Shown here piece after piece: positions 32,438 to 41,208 of a stretch of DNA of 64,000 bases. The stretch comes from Neoroseomonas eburnea. GTDB taxonomy: Bacteria > Pseudomonadota > Alphaproteobacteria > Acetobacterales > Acetobacteraceae. How positions within the stretch are numbered: position 1 is the first letter of the stretch; each line of letters begins with the position of its first letter. The notes beneath the pieces are model-generated. The model did no database searches. It was not told the origin of the DNA and saw nothing but the letters and a program-made list of their open reading frames with translations. Position numbers and translations under genes: made by a program. The stretch covers positions 1 through 64,000 of the forward strand of contig NZ_JAAEDL010000027.1 of the NCBI RefSeq assembly GCF_018129005.1. Direction: 5' to 3'.

Positions 32438-33682
32438 CTACCGCGTCAGGCCGAGGCCCTGCGGGTCCTCCTGCCGCGCCGCGCCGCGGTCGACCTCGTC
32501 CAGCGCGGAATGGTCGATCGCCGCGTCGATGTGCTCGAGGTAGCGCCGCACCGGCGTGGCACGCTCATGCTCCCCGAGGAGTTCCTCCAGCCCCAGCAGC
32601 GCGGCGCGCAGCCGGCGCAGCACCTGGATCGAGGTGATGCCGAACATGCGGATCTCGTCGAAGGCCAGCGACAGATAATCCTCCCAATCCGGCGTGGGGA
32701 AGACGAGGCGCAGCGTGCCGCCCGCGTCGCGCACCCGCCCGACGTCGAGCCCCTGCAGGGCGAGGCGCCGCAGCAGGTCCTCGATCTGGTCGAGCGCCTG
32801 CACCGCCGTCGTCGGGTCGTTGATGGCCGGCGACAGCGCCTTGATCGCGATGTCCACCAGCATCCGGATCGGGTATTTCGGGTCCTGCTCGAAGGTGCGC
32901 TCCAGGCCGAACCCGATCGCGCGCCGCAGCGCCGGCTCCGGCAGCGGCGCCGTGCCGCCGTGCACCCGCAGCAAGACCATGCCGCCCGTCACCATGTCCC
33001 CGACGGCGCAGTCCATGACGATCCTGCCGCCCGCGCGCCGGGCGAGTTCCACCAGCGCCGCCGTGTCGATGCGGTCCACGTAGTGGGGGGAGCCGTCGAA
33101 GCGCAGCGTCTGGGTCGGCGGCGCCTCCGCCGCGTCTGCACCGGTTGGTGTCTGGGCAGCGAGGCTGGTCCCCGCGGCGGCGAAGGTTTCGGCGATCACC
33201 TCGCGGCCGCGGTCGCCGACGAAGCGGAGCGTGTTGCCGATCTGCAGGTCAGCGAGCCGCCGCACGAGCAGGGTGAAGATCAGCAGGCTGAGGCTGAGCA
33301 GCATGATGGCGATGAACCAGGAGACGGTCGGCACCATGCCCGAACCTTCCCGGTCGACCCAGGCCGTCGCGGCGAGCGAATAGGTGAAGGTCGCGAAGAA
33401 GATGCCGAGGGCGTGGAACAGCAACGGGTCGCGCGCGAAGCGCGTGGCGAAGCGCGGGGAGTAGGTGATCGCGCTGAACTGCAGCATGACGAAGGCGACG
33501 GAGAAGACGATGCCGGTCAGCGCCATCATGCCCGAGGCGATCGCCGACAGCGCGGCGAGCGCCGAGGAAACCGAGATGCCGAGGTCGAAGGACGGCGCGA
33601 GGGCATGCTCGAGGCGCGGCAGCACGATGGCGCAGATCAGGCTGATCAGCATGTAGGCAATCGGGATCAGCCAGACCGGCAT
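32438..33682 (-). CDS. DUF2254 family membrane protein
   Basis: A 414-residue protein with four TM helices in its N-terminal 180 residues (WLIPIAYMLISLICAIVLP, ALAALSAIASGMMALTGIVFSVAFVMLQF, LGIFFATFTYSLAATAW, WFIAIMLLSLSLLIFTLLV) and a large cytoplasmic domain. PRFATRFARDPLLFHALGIFFATFTYSLAA and IAIKALSPAINDPTTAVQALDQIEDLL are DUF2254 hallmarks. Its function is unknown; a channel-like role has been suggested for relatives only by its topology. AAGGAAGG precedes the ATG. Confidence 0.87.
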   Translation of the reverse strand: MPVWLIPIAYMLISLICAIVLPRLEHALAPSFDLGISVSSALAALSAIASGMMALTGIVFSVAFVMLQFSAITYSPRFATRFARDPLLFHALGIFFATFTYSLAATAWVDREGSGMVPTVSWFIAIMLLSLSLLIFTLLVRRLADLQIGNTLRFVGDRGREVIAETFAAAGTSLAAQTPTGADAAEAPPTQTLRFDGSPHYVDRIDTAALVELARRAGGRIVMDCAVGDMVTGGMVLLRVHGGTAPLPEPALRRAIGFGLERTFEQDPKYPIRMLVDIAIKALSPAINDPTTAVQALDQIEDLLRRLALQGLDVGRVRDAGGTLRLVFPTPDWEDYLSLAFDEIRMFGITSIQVLRRLRAALLGLEELLGEHERATPVRRYLEHIDAAIDHSALDEVDRGAARQEDPQGLGLTR

Positions 33683-33757
33683 GTCGCCTTCCTTTCGCTG
33701 TTGTCCGGCGTCGCGCCGTCGCTGCGGGGCGGCGCCGCCGGCGTCCGCGCGCGATTC

Positions 33758-33789
33758 GGCCCGGTGCCGGACTTTCGAAACGGTCTCTC
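33758..33789. repeat. Family B element, single copy in the opposite orientation
   Basis: GGCCCGGTGCCGGACTTTC followed by GAAACGGTCTCTC is the reverse complement of the core seen at 13274-13323, and runs parallel to the right arm at 23243-23274. It lies 75 bases upstream of the DUF2254 gene, between it and the end of PPK2, and has no coding explanation. Confidence 0.6.
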
Positions 33790-33916
33790 GGGGCAACTGC
33801 ACCGGACGTCCAACCACGACTGCCACGCGCGACATCCTCAACGCGAGGGCGGGGGTCGCTTCCGGGTCCATCATGGCCGGCCGATGCCCGTCATCGCCCC
33901 GGCAAGGTGTGACGGA

Positions 33917-34831
33917 TCATGCCGTGGGCGCTGCCGCCCCCACCGTGTCAGCGATGATCTTGTACGGGAAGTCGGGCTCGATGTAGTCGCCGGGCTTCTG
34001 TCGCTTCGGCAGCTCGATCTTCTGCCGCTTCGGCCCCTCGTAGGGGATGTGGCGCAGGATGTGGCGGATGATGTTCAGCCGCGCGCGCTTCTTGTCGTCC
34101 GAATGCGCGACGTACCATGGCGCCCAGGAGGTGTCCGTGGCCTGGAACATGGCGTCCCGCGCGCGGGAATAATCGTACCACCGGCTGTAGGACTTGAGGT
34201 CCATGGGCGAGAGCTTCCACAGCTTCCGCCCGTCGTCGATGCGCGCCGTCAGCCGCCGCGTCTGCTCCTCCGGACTCACTTCCAGCCAGTATTTCAGCAG
34301 GATGATGCCGGACTCGACGAAGGCCTTCTCGACCGCGGGCGTCATCAGCAGGAAGCGATCTACCTGCGCATCCGTCGCGAAGCCCATGACGCGCTCGACG
34401 CCGGCGCGGTTGTACCAGGAACGGTCGAAGATCACGATCTCGCCGCCCGCCGGCAGGTGCGGCACGTAGCGCTGGAGGTACATCTGCGACTTCTCGCGCT
34501 CGGTCGGCGAGGGCAGGGCGACCACCCGGAACACGCGCGGGCTGACGCGTTCCGTGATCGCCTTGATGGTGCCGCCCTTGCCGGCGCCGTCGCGGCCCTC
34601 GAAGATGATGCAGACCTTGGCGCCGGTCTCCTGAACCCATTGCTGCAGCTTCACCAGCTCGACATGCAGGTCGTACAGGGCGCGCTCATATGCCTTGCGC
34701 GTGAGCTTGCCGTCCGGCTTGAAGGGCGAGGCGTCCTTCGCCGCCGCGACCTGCTTCGAGGCCGGCGGGGTGTCCTGCTCCGCGGCGCTCCGGCTGCGCC
34801 CGTTCTTCTTGGACTTCTTCGACACGGTCAT
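33917..34831 (-). CDS. ppk2: Polyphosphate kinase 2 (PPK2)
   Basis: PPK2 enzymes transfer phosphate between polyphosphate and nucleotides. The 304-residue protein has the P-loop IIFEGRDGAGKGGTIKAI (Walker A 79-88), the Walker B/lid region EIVIFDRSWYNRAGVERVMGF (about 131-151), and LKYWLEVSPEEQTRRLTARIDDGRKLWKLSPMDLKS. One kinase domain only, about the length of class I PPK2, which favours GDP/ADP phosphorylation by polyphosphate; the direction cannot be read from sequence. The N-terminal 40 residues are basic and low in complexity. It is downstream of an unknown gene and near the pho regulon. Confidence 0.93.
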   Translation of the reverse strand: MTVSKKSKKNGRSRSAAEQDTPPASKQVAAAKDASPFKPDGKLTRKAYERALYDLHVELVKLQQWVQETGAKVCIIFEGRDGAGKGGTIKAITERVSPRVFRVVALPSPTEREKSQMYLQRYVPHLPAGGEIVIFDRSWYNRAGVERVMGFATDAQVDRFLLMTPAVEKAFVESGIILLKYWLEVSPEEQTRRLTARIDDGRKLWKLSPMDLKSYSRWYDYSRARDAMFQATDTSWAPWYVAHSDDKKRARLNIIRHILRHIPYEGPKRQKIELPKRQKPGDYIEPDFPYKIIADTVGAAAPTA

Positions 34832-34859
34832 TTCCTCCTGGATGCGGGCAGCAGGGCGG

Positions 34860-35315
34860 TCACTCTTCCTCGGGGTGCTTCCAGGCCAGGAACCAGCCGC
34901 AGTCGCCCGGCATGCCGCCCGGCCAGTCGATGATCTCGACCTTGAGCTGGAAGCCGCGCGGCGCGAGTTCCTTCACGTAGAAATCGTAGGCGCGCTTCGG
35001 GAAGCCTTCGAGCTTCTCGTGCCATTTCGGGTCGTGGGTGGTCAGGGAACGCCCGGAATCCGGCAGCCACTCCGAGGGAAACTGGAACAGCAGCGCCTGC
35101 TTCTCGCCGCGCTCGACGGCGCGCCGGACGACATTGGCGATGTTCTCCATCGCCTCCGGCTTGATCTCCCGCTCCTGGAAGGCTTCGCGGAGGGAGTCGC
35201 GTTCGGCCTTCGCTGCGGCCTCCTGCGAGAGGCGCGCATCCTCCTCCGCCCGCTTCTTCCTCGCGAGATGGTCCCAGATGGCCTGGGCGCTGAGGTTCTC
35301 GCCGGTGACGCTCAT
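34860..35315 (-). CDS. Unknown protein upstream of ppk2
   Basis: A 151-residue soluble protein: a charged coiled-coil-like N-terminal half (WDHLARKKRAEEDARLSQEAAAKAERDSLREAFQE) and a compact C-terminal half with many aromatic residues (HEKLEGFPKRAYDFYVKELAPRGFQLKVEIIDWPGGMPGDCGWFLAWKHPEEE). I do not recognise a family. GGGGAGGAAG before the ATG at 35315 sets the start. It lies 28 bases upstream of ppk2 on the same strand, so they are very likely cotranscribed. Confidence 0.72.
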   Translation of the reverse strand: MSVTGENLSAQAIWDHLARKKRAEEDARLSQEAAAKAERDSLREAFQEREIKPEAMENIANVVRRAVERGEKQALLFQFPSEWLPDSGRSLTTHDPKWHEKLEGFPKRAYDFYVKELAPRGFQLKVEIIDWPGGMPGDCGWFLAWKHPEEE

Positions 35316-35617
35316 CCGCTTCTTCCTCCCCGCGCTGCCTCGTGCGCTCGTCGCCGCGGGCAGCATGTTCATTCCGTCGCCTGCAAAGCGCCCGTCGCCG
35401 GGCGCCACGGGCACGAGCGGACCGAATGTCATCAGAGTGACGTGATCACACCCCGGCGGGAATGATATAGGTCAATCAGACACCCGTCGGGCCGTAGTAT
35501 TGGAAAATCGAGTTGGCGGGATTGCATGCCCTCCTCCGGAGGTGCCCGCTGAGCCGCGACCGGACCATCCGGCCTCAGCCGCGGCACCGATGCCCCTCAC
35601 GCAACGGGAAGCACGCC
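35316..35617. other. 302-base divergent promoter region with an FNR/CRP-like site
   Basis: This gap separates the leftward unknown-ppk2 pair from the rightward DUF3141 gene, so it must hold promoters for both. A site ATGATATAGGTCAA at 35462-35475 matches the FNR/ANR consensus TTGAT-N4-ATCAA closely (one mismatch to TTGAT-N4-GTCAA). There is also a GTGATCAC palindrome at about 35442-35449. I see no gene here. Confidence 0.45.
35462..35475. promoter_or_regulatory. Candidate FNR/ANR-family binding site
   Basis: ATGAT-ATAG-GTCAA has the spacing and half-sites of FNR-family operators and stands 143 bases before the DUF3141 start and 147 bases before the start of the unknown gene upstream of ppk2. 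This would place the block under oxygen or redox control, but a single site read by eye is weak evidence. Confidence 0.4.
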
Positions 35618-37858
35618 ATGACCCTCGACCCCGCACTGTTCCCCTGGACCTCCTACGCTCTGGACGCCTGGCAGCGCTCGGTCCTCTTCCTCGACGTGCT
35701 GAGGCGGAGGGGCAACGCCTTCCTTGAACGGGAGGACGACCCGATGCGGCACGTCCTCACCTTCGATTTCGAGGTGGTGATGGACGGCCGCGACCTGCCG
35801 CGGCCGGTGAACTACTGGATGGCGCGCATCCGGCCGCCGGAGGGCGCGCCGCCGACCGACGCCATCAACCGTCCCTTCATCGTCATCGACCCCCGCGCCG
35901 GTCACGGACCCGGCATCGGCGGGTTCAAGGCGGACAGCGAGATCGGCGTCGCCATCAACGCCGGCCATGCCTGCTACTTCGTCGGCTTCCGCCCCGAGCC
36001 CGAGCCCGGCCAGACGATTGAGGACGTGGTCCGCGCCATCATCGCCTTCGCCGAGGAGGTCGGCCGCCGGCACCCCAATGCCGAGGGGCTGCCGGTCGCG
36101 ATCGGCAATTGCCAGGCCGGCTGGGCGCTGCTGATGGCCGCCGCGATCCGCCCGCAGGCCTTCGGGCCGCTGATGGTGGCCGGGTCGCCGGTCTCCTACT
36201 GGGCAGGCAGGCACGGCCGGGCGCCGATGCGCTATCTCGGTGGGCTGCTCGGCGGGTCCTGGATGACAGCGATGACGGGCGACCTCGGCGGCGGCAGGTT
36301 CGACGGCGCCTGGCTGGTCACCAACTTCGAGTCCGGCAACCCGGCCAATACCTACTGGACCAAGCAGTACGAGGTGTGGGCCGACGTGGACAAGGCGGCC
36401 GACCGCTATCTCGGCTTCGAGAAATGGTGGGGCGGCCACGTCACGCTGAACGCCGAGGAGATGCAGTTCATCGTCGATCAGCTCTTCGTCGGCAACCGCC
36501 TGGCGACGGGCGAGCTGACCTTCTCCGACGGCACGCATGTCGATCTGCGCAACATCGCCTCGCCTATCATCGTCTTCTGCTCGGAGGGCGACGAGATCAC
36601 GCCGCCGGCGCAGGCGCTGTCCTGGATCAGCGATCTCTATTCGGACCTCAACGACCTGCGTACCCACGGGCAGACCATCGTCTATTCGGTGCATGGCAGC
36701 ATCGGGCACCTCGGCATCTTCGTCTCCGGCGGCGTGGCGCGGAAGGAGCACCAGGAATTCGCGTCGAACATGGACATGATCGACGTGCTGCCGCCCGGCC
36801 TCTACGAGGCGGTGCTGCACCCCGGCAGCACGCCGGCGGACACCGGCGACTGGACCGTTTCCTTCGAGACGCGCAAGTTCGGCGACCTGGCCGTGCACGG
36901 CGGGACGGATCCGGAGGACGAGCGGCGCTTCGCCGCGGCGCGCCGCGTCTCGGAGAGCAACCTTGCACTTTACCGAATGACGGCGCAGCCCGCGCTGCGC
37001 GCGATGGCGACGCCGATGGTGAGCTGGGCGCTCGGCCAGCTCCATCCGGCGCGGCTCGGCTACACGCTGTTCTCCGACCGCAATCCCTTCATGGCATGGG
37101 TGCCGGCCGCGGCGGACATGGTGGCCGCGAACCGCACTCCGGTGGCCGAGACGAATGCCGGGCGGGCGGCGGAACGCTTCGTCTCCCACGGGATCGAAAC
37201 CATCCTCTCCAACTACGGCCGGCAACGCGACGCGCTGAGCGAGCGCATCTTCCTCGACGTCTACGGATCGCCGGTGATGCAGGCGGTGACCGGCATCGCG
37301 GCGGAGAGCGCGCCGCCGCGGCTGCGTCCGTGCGAGACGCCGGACCATCGGCGCTTCGTGGAACTCGCCACCGCGGCGCTGCGGGAGCGGATGACGGAAG
37401 GCGGCCTGCCCGCGGCGGTGACACGCGCGCTCATCTGGATCCGGCTGCCGACCGGCATGGCCGACGAGAGATCGTTCAACGTCGTTCGGCGCATCCGTGC
37501 CGCCCAGGGCGAGGACCGGGTGCCGCTGCACGAGTTCAAGCGCAGCACGCGCATGCAGTTCTTCATGCTTCTGATCGATGAGGAGGCAGCCATCGCGGCG
37601 CTGCCGGCGCTGCTGCCGGAGGACATGGAGGCGCGCGCGAGTGCCTTCGCGATGCTGCGCGAGGTGGTCACGGCGATGGGCGAACTGCCGCCGGAAGTTG
37701 CCGACCGGCTCGCCACCGTGGAACGCATCTTCCTCGAGGCCGAGCAGCCGCTGGAGAGCGAGAAGGTGCGGCGGCTGCGGCCGGCCGGTGCGAGGAGTGC
37801 CAGGCGCGCGCGCGGGGAGGTGCTGGGCCGCCAGGAAGGGGAGGACGGCGCCGCCTGA
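35618..37858 (+). CDS. DUF3141 protein, PHA-synthase-like alpha/beta hydrolase
   Basis: A 746-residue protein of the DUF3141 family, related to poly(3-hydroxyalkanoate) synthases. The alpha/beta-hydrolase part has PFIVIDPRAGHGPGIGGFKADSEIGVAINAGHACYFVGF and a nucleophile elbow GNCQAGWALLM with Cys165 in the place of Ser, as in PHA synthases; IIVFCSEGDEITPPAQALSWI carries the acid and the His may be in HGSIGHLGIFVSGG. The C-terminal 350 residues are helical. In other bacteria such genes neighbour acetate or polyphosphate metabolism. Its reaction is unproven. It diverges from the ppk2 pair. Confidence 0.85.
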   Translation: MTLDPALFPWTSYALDAWQRSVLFLDVLRRRGNAFLEREDDPMRHVLTFDFEVVMDGRDLPRPVNYWMARIRPPEGAPPTDAINRPFIVIDPRAGHGPGIGGFKADSEIGVAINAGHACYFVGFRPEPEPGQTIEDVVRAIIAFAEEVGRRHPNAEGLPVAIGNCQAGWALLMAAAIRPQAFGPLMVAGSPVSYWAGRHGRAPMRYLGGLLGGSWMTAMTGDLGGGRFDGAWLVTNFESGNPANTYWTKQYEVWADVDKAADRYLGFEKWWGGHVTLNAEEMQFIVDQLFVGNRLATGELTFSDGTHVDLRNIASPIIVFCSEGDEITPPAQALSWISDLYSDLNDLRTHGQTIVYSVHGSIGHLGIFVSGGVARKEHQEFASNMDMIDVLPPGLYEAVLHPGSTPADTGDWTVSFETRKFGDLAVHGGTDPEDERRFAAARRVSESNLALYRMTAQPALRAMATPMVSWALGQLHPARLGYTLFSDRNPFMAWVPAAADMVAANRTPVAETNAGRAAERFVSHGIETILSNYGRQRDALSERIFLDVYGSPVMQAVTGIAAESAPPRLRPCETPDHRRFVELATAALRERMTEGGLPAAVTRALIWIRLPTGMADERSFNVVRRIRAAQGEDRVPLHEFKRSTRMQFFMLLIDEEAAIAALPALLPEDMEARASAFAMLREVVTAMGELPPEVADRLATVERIFLEAEQPLESEKVRRLRPAGARSARRARGEVLGRQEGEDGAA

Positions 37859-37859
37859 C

Positions 37860-37887
37860 CCGGGCCAGCCTCCTGCGGCTGGCCCGG
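37860..37887 (+). terminator. Hairpin after the DUF3141 gene
   Basis: Arms CCGGGCCAGCC (37860-37870) and GGCTGGCCCGG (37877-37887) pair perfectly over 11 bases around TCCTGC, directly after the stop codon. It can end transcription from the left. Confidence 0.6.
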
Positions 37888-37948
37888 CATGCTGCCCGTG
37901 ACTTGGGGTGGAGGCACGGCATCCGCAGTGCGCGCGGATGCCCTTCGC

Positions 37949-37974
37949 CCTGCCGATGATGGGTCATCGGCAGG
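37949..37974 (-). terminator. Hairpin after phoB
   Basis: CCTGCCGATGA (37949-37959) pairs with TCATCGGCAGG (37964-37974) around TGGG, 12 bases beyond the phoB stop. It closes the leftward pst-pho operon and faces the hairpin of the DUF3141 gene. Confidence 0.6.
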
Positions 37975-37985
37975 ACCCGGCGGTA

Positions 37986-38702
37986 TCAGTGGTCCTCGGC
38001 GTCCAGCGCGTAGCCGGCGGAGCGCACGGTCCGGATCAGGTCCGGCTCGTCCTTCCCGTTGATCGCCTTGCGGAGCCGCCGGATGTGCACGTCCACCGTA
38101 CGCGGCTCGACATGGATGTCGCGGCCCCAGACCGCGTCGAGAAGCTGCTCGCGCGTGAAGACCCGGCCCGGATGCTGGAGGAAGAACTCCAGCAGGCGGT
38201 ACTCGGTGGGGCCGAGGTGCAGCGCGCGGTTGCTGCGGCTGACACGATGCGCGTCCTGGTCCATGGTCAGGTCGCGGTAGGTCAGCGTGCCCTTGGCGGC
38301 GACGCCACCCGACCGGCGCAGCAGCGCGCGGATGCGCGCGAGCAGCGCATCCATGACGAAGGGCTTGGCGATGTAGTCGTCCGCGCCGGTGTCCAATGCC
38401 CGCACGGCATCCTGATCCTCGGTCCGGGCGGTGACCATGATGATCGGCAGGTCGCGCGTGTTCGGCCGGCGGCGGAGCTGGCGGCAGACCTCGATGCCCG
38501 AGAGCGCCGGCAGCATCCAGTCGAGCAGCACGAGGTCCGGCCGGGCCTCTGAGACGCGCAGCAGCGCCTCCTGCCCGTCGGCGGCCTCCTCGACCTTGAA
38601 GCCCTGCTTCTCGAGGTTGTAGCGCAGCAGCGTCAGCAGCGGCGCCTCATCCTCCACCACCAGGATGGTCGGCTTGGCGAGCGAGGAATAGGCCTCGGCC
38701 AT
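37986..38702 (-). CDS. phoB: Phosphate-regulon response regulator PhoB
   Basis: PhoB activates phosphate-starvation genes when phosphorylated. The 238-residue protein has a receiver with the acidic pocket and D61 in LVLLDWMLPALSGIE, K in DYIAKPFVMDALL, and an OmpR-type winged helix (LHLGPTEYRLLEFFLQHPGRVFTREQLLDAVWGRDIHVEPRTVDVHIRRLRKAI). It is the last gene of the pst-phoU-phoB operon, 15 bases after phoU. No phoR kinase is in the window. Confidence 0.95.
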   Translation of the reverse strand: MAEAYSSLAKPTILVVEDEAPLLTLLRYNLEKQGFKVEEAADGQEALLRVSEARPDLVLLDWMLPALSGIEVCRQLRRRPNTRDLPIIMVTARTEDQDAVRALDTGADDYIAKPFVMDALLARIRALLRRSGGVAAKGTLTYRDLTMDQDAHRVSRSNRALHLGPTEYRLLEFFLQHPGRVFTREQLLDAVWGRDIHVEPRTVDVHIRRLRKAINGKDEPDLIRTVRSAGYALDAEDH

Positions 38703-38717
38703 CGTCGTCTCCTGCGC

Positions 38718-39434
38718 TTATCCGCCGGCCGGGCGGACCACCGCATAGGCCGATTCATCGGCCTTGGGGCGGTCCTCCGGGAGGCTATCGCCGCGCACGG
38801 CGTAGTGGATGCGCTCCGCGATGTTGGTGGTGTGGTCGCCGATGCGCTCGAGGTTCTTGGCGATGAACAGCATGTGGGTCGCCGCGGTGATGTTGCGCGG
38901 GTCTTCCATCATGAAGGTCAGCAGCTCGCGGAAGATGCCGTTGTAGATGGCGTCCACCGGCTCGTCCGCGGCCCAGACGCGCTCGGCGGCCTCGGCGTCG
39001 TTGTTGACGAAGGCGTCCATCGCCGCCTTCAGGTTCTCCTGCACCAGATGCGCCATGCGCTCGAACCCGTTGAGGCTGCCGATGGAGGGCAGGGAGGCGA
39101 GGACGATGGCGCGCTTGGCCGCATTCGCCGCGTAGTCGCCGATCCGCTCGAGGTCGTTGGAGAGCTTCATCGCCGCCACGATGACGCGCAGGTCGGCCGC
39201 CATCGGCTGACGCAGCGCGAGAAGGCGCACGCAGAAGGCCTCGATCTCGCGCTCGAGCTGGTCGATCTGGACGTCGCGCTGGACGACTTCGGCGGCGAGG
39301 GAGGTGTCGCGGCGCACCAGGGCGCGGGTGGCGTCGGCGACCTGGCGCTCGGCGAGGCCGCCCATGCGGGCGGCCATGTCGCGCAGGCGGCGCAATTCCT
39401 CGTCGTAGCTGCGGACGATGTGTTCGGTGGGCAT
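38718..39434 (-). CDS. phoU: Phosphate-signalling regulator PhoU
   Basis: PhoU restrains the PhoR kinase when the Pst transporter is working. The 238-residue protein consists of two similar helical repeats, each with the (E/D)xxxD metal motif, seen in DLRVIVAAMKLSNDLERIGDYAANAAKRAI and ITAATHMLFIAKNLERIGDHTTNIAERIHY. Length is typical. It follows pstB by 19 bases in the same operon. Confidence 0.95.
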   Translation of the reverse strand: MPTEHIVRSYDEELRRLRDMAARMGGLAERQVADATRALVRRDTSLAAEVVQRDVQIDQLEREIEAFCVRLLALRQPMAADLRVIVAAMKLSNDLERIGDYAANAAKRAIVLASLPSIGSLNGFERMAHLVQENLKAAMDAFVNNDAEAAERVWAADEPVDAIYNGIFRELLTFMMEDPRNITAATHMLFIAKNLERIGDHTTNIAERIHYAVRGDSLPEDRPKADESAYAVVRPAGG

Positions 39435-39453
39435 CCTGGTGTCCTTCCGCCGG

Positions 39454-40293
39454 TCAGCCGAAGCGGCCGGTGATGTATTCCTGGGTCTTCGGGTGCTTCG
39501 GTGCGGTGAACATCTGCGCGGCCGGGGCGACCTCGATCAGCTCGCCGAGGTAGAAGAACGCCACCTGGTCGGCGCAGCGCGCGGCCTGCTGCATGTTGTG
39601 CGTGACGATCACGATGGTGAAGTCGCGCTTCAGCTCGTCGATCAGCTCCTCGATCTTGAGCGTCGAAATCGGGTCGAGCGCGGAGGTCGGCTCGTCGAAC
39701 AGGATGACCTCCGGCCGCACCGCGATGGTGCGCGCGATGCACAGGCGCTGCTGCTGGCCGCCCGAGAGGCCGAGGGCGGAGGCGTCGAGCCGGTCCTTCA
39801 CCTCGTCCCAGATGGCGGCGCGGGTCAGCGCCCATTCCACCCGCTCGTCCATCTGCGCCTTGGACAGCTTCTCGTGCAGGCGCACGCCGAAGGCGATGTT
39901 CTCGAAGATGGTCATCGGGAACGGCGTGGGCTTCTGGAAGACCATGCCGATCTTGGCGCGCAGCGCATTGAGGTCGGCATCCGGGGCGACGATGTTCATG
40001 CCGTCGATCATCGCCTCCCCGGTCGCGCGCTGGCCGGGGTAGAGGCTGTACATGCGGTTGAGCACGCGCAGCAGCGTTGACTTGCCGCAGCCCGAGGGGC
40101 CGATCATGCCGGTCACCTGGCGGTCCGGGATGTCGAAGTCGATGCCCTTCAGCGCGCGGTTGTCACCGTAGAAGAACTCGAGGTTCCTGATGGCGATGCG
40201 CGGCGGGTTCAGAACCGCCTCGGAACGTGCCTGCACGCCCCCGAAGCCCTGGGTGTTCGCTTCGGCCGCGCCGGTTTCTGCCGTTGTGGACAT
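39454..40293 (-). CDS. pstB: Phosphate ABC transporter ATPase PstB
   Basis: PstB powers phosphate uptake. The 279-residue protein has Walker [18 protein letters not shown], the PstB-specific [23 protein letters not shown], signature [36 protein letters not shown], and the D-loop plus [16 protein letters not shown]. The frame is open upstream into pstA, but the homologous start and the usual length of about 270 residues fit the ATG at 40293. Confidence 0.95.
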   Translation of the reverse strand: MSTTAETGAAEANTQGFGGVQARSEAVLNPPRIAIRNLEFFYGDNRALKGIDFDIPDRQVTGMIGPSGCGKSTLLRVLNRMYSLYPGQRATGEAMIDGMNIVAPDADLNALRAKIGMVFQKPTPFPMTIFENIAFGVRLHEKLSKAQMDERVEWALTRAAIWDEVKDRLDASALGLSGGQQQRLCIARTIAVRPEVILFDEPTSALDPISTLKIEELIDELKRDFTIVIVTHNMQQAARCADQVAFFYLGELIEVAPAAQMFTAPKHPKTQEYITGRFG

Positions 40294-40310
40294 GGGTTGG
40301 TTCCTTCCGC

Positions 40311-41204
40311 TCACTTGCGGCCGCGCAGCACGGTGCGCGCCAGGATGTTGAGGCTGAGCACGCCGAGCGTGATCAGCAAGGCACCGGCCCAGGCCAGCGC
40401 GATCCAGTCCTCGAAGGGCGAGCCGGCGAAGGAGTAGATCGTCACCGGCAGGCTCGACATCGGCTTCGTCAGGTCGACCGACCAGGCATTGTTTCCGAGC
40501 GAGGTGAAGAGCAGCGGCGCCGTCTCGCCGGCGACCCGCGCCACCGCGAGCAGGATGCCGGTGATGATGCCCGACATGGCCGACTTCCAGCACACGAAGA
40601 CGATCATCTTCCATTTGGGGGATCCGAGCCCGATCACCGCCTCGCGCAGCGTGTTCGGGATCAGCGTCAGCATGTCCTCGGTGGTGCGCACCACCACCGG
40701 GATGACGATGATCGCCAGCGCCGCGATGCCCGCCCAGCCGGAGAAGCCGCCGAAGGGCAGCACCAGGATCTGGTAGACGAAGAGGCCGATCAGGATCGAC
40801 GGCGCGGAGAGCAGGATGTCCGAGACGAAGCGCACCGCGTTGCCGAACTTCGACCCGCGGGCGTATTCCGCGAGGTAGGTGCCGACCAGCATGCCGATCG
40901 GCGTGCCGATGGCCGTGCCGAGCGCGGCCTGGATCAGGCTGCCGACGATCGGGTTCAGCAGGCCGCCTTCCGAGCCCGGCGGCGCCGTGACATGGGTGAA
41001 GACGCGCAGGCTCATCGCCTCGAAGCCGCGATAGGTCAGGGTCAGCAGGATCGAGGCGAGGAAGGCGAGGCCGACCAGCGTCGCGCCGACGCAAAGGATG
41101 CGCACGATGCGGTCGGCGCGCTTGCGGCGGCGGCCGAGGGCGAGTGCGACCTCGGGGTCCTTGCGCGGGCCCGGAATGGCGCCGGCGGTCAGTGAGAGGC
41201 TCAT
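40311..41204 (-). CDS. pstA: Phosphate ABC transporter permease PstA
   Basis: PstA is one of the two Pst membrane subunits. The 297-residue protein has six TM segments and the permease EAA-type loop around ALRE-like [53 protein letters not shown]. The charged N-terminal segment [17 protein letters not shown] is also typical. It begins four bases after the pstC stop. Confidence 0.94.
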   Translation of the reverse strand: MSLSLTAGAIPGPRKDPEVALALGRRRKRADRIVRILCVGATLVGLAFLASILLTLTYRGFEAMSLRVFTHVTAPPGSEGGLLNPIVGSLIQAALGTAIGTPIGMLVGTYLAEYARGSKFGNAVRFVSDILLSAPSILIGLFVYQILVLPFGGFSGWAGIAALAIIVIPVVVRTTEDMLTLIPNTLREAVIGLGSPKWKMIVFVCWKSAMSGIITGILLAVARVAGETAPLLFTSLGNNAWSVDLTKPMSSLPVTIYSFAGSPFEDWIALAWAGALLITLGVLSLNILARTVLRGRK

Positions 41205-41208
41205 GGCG

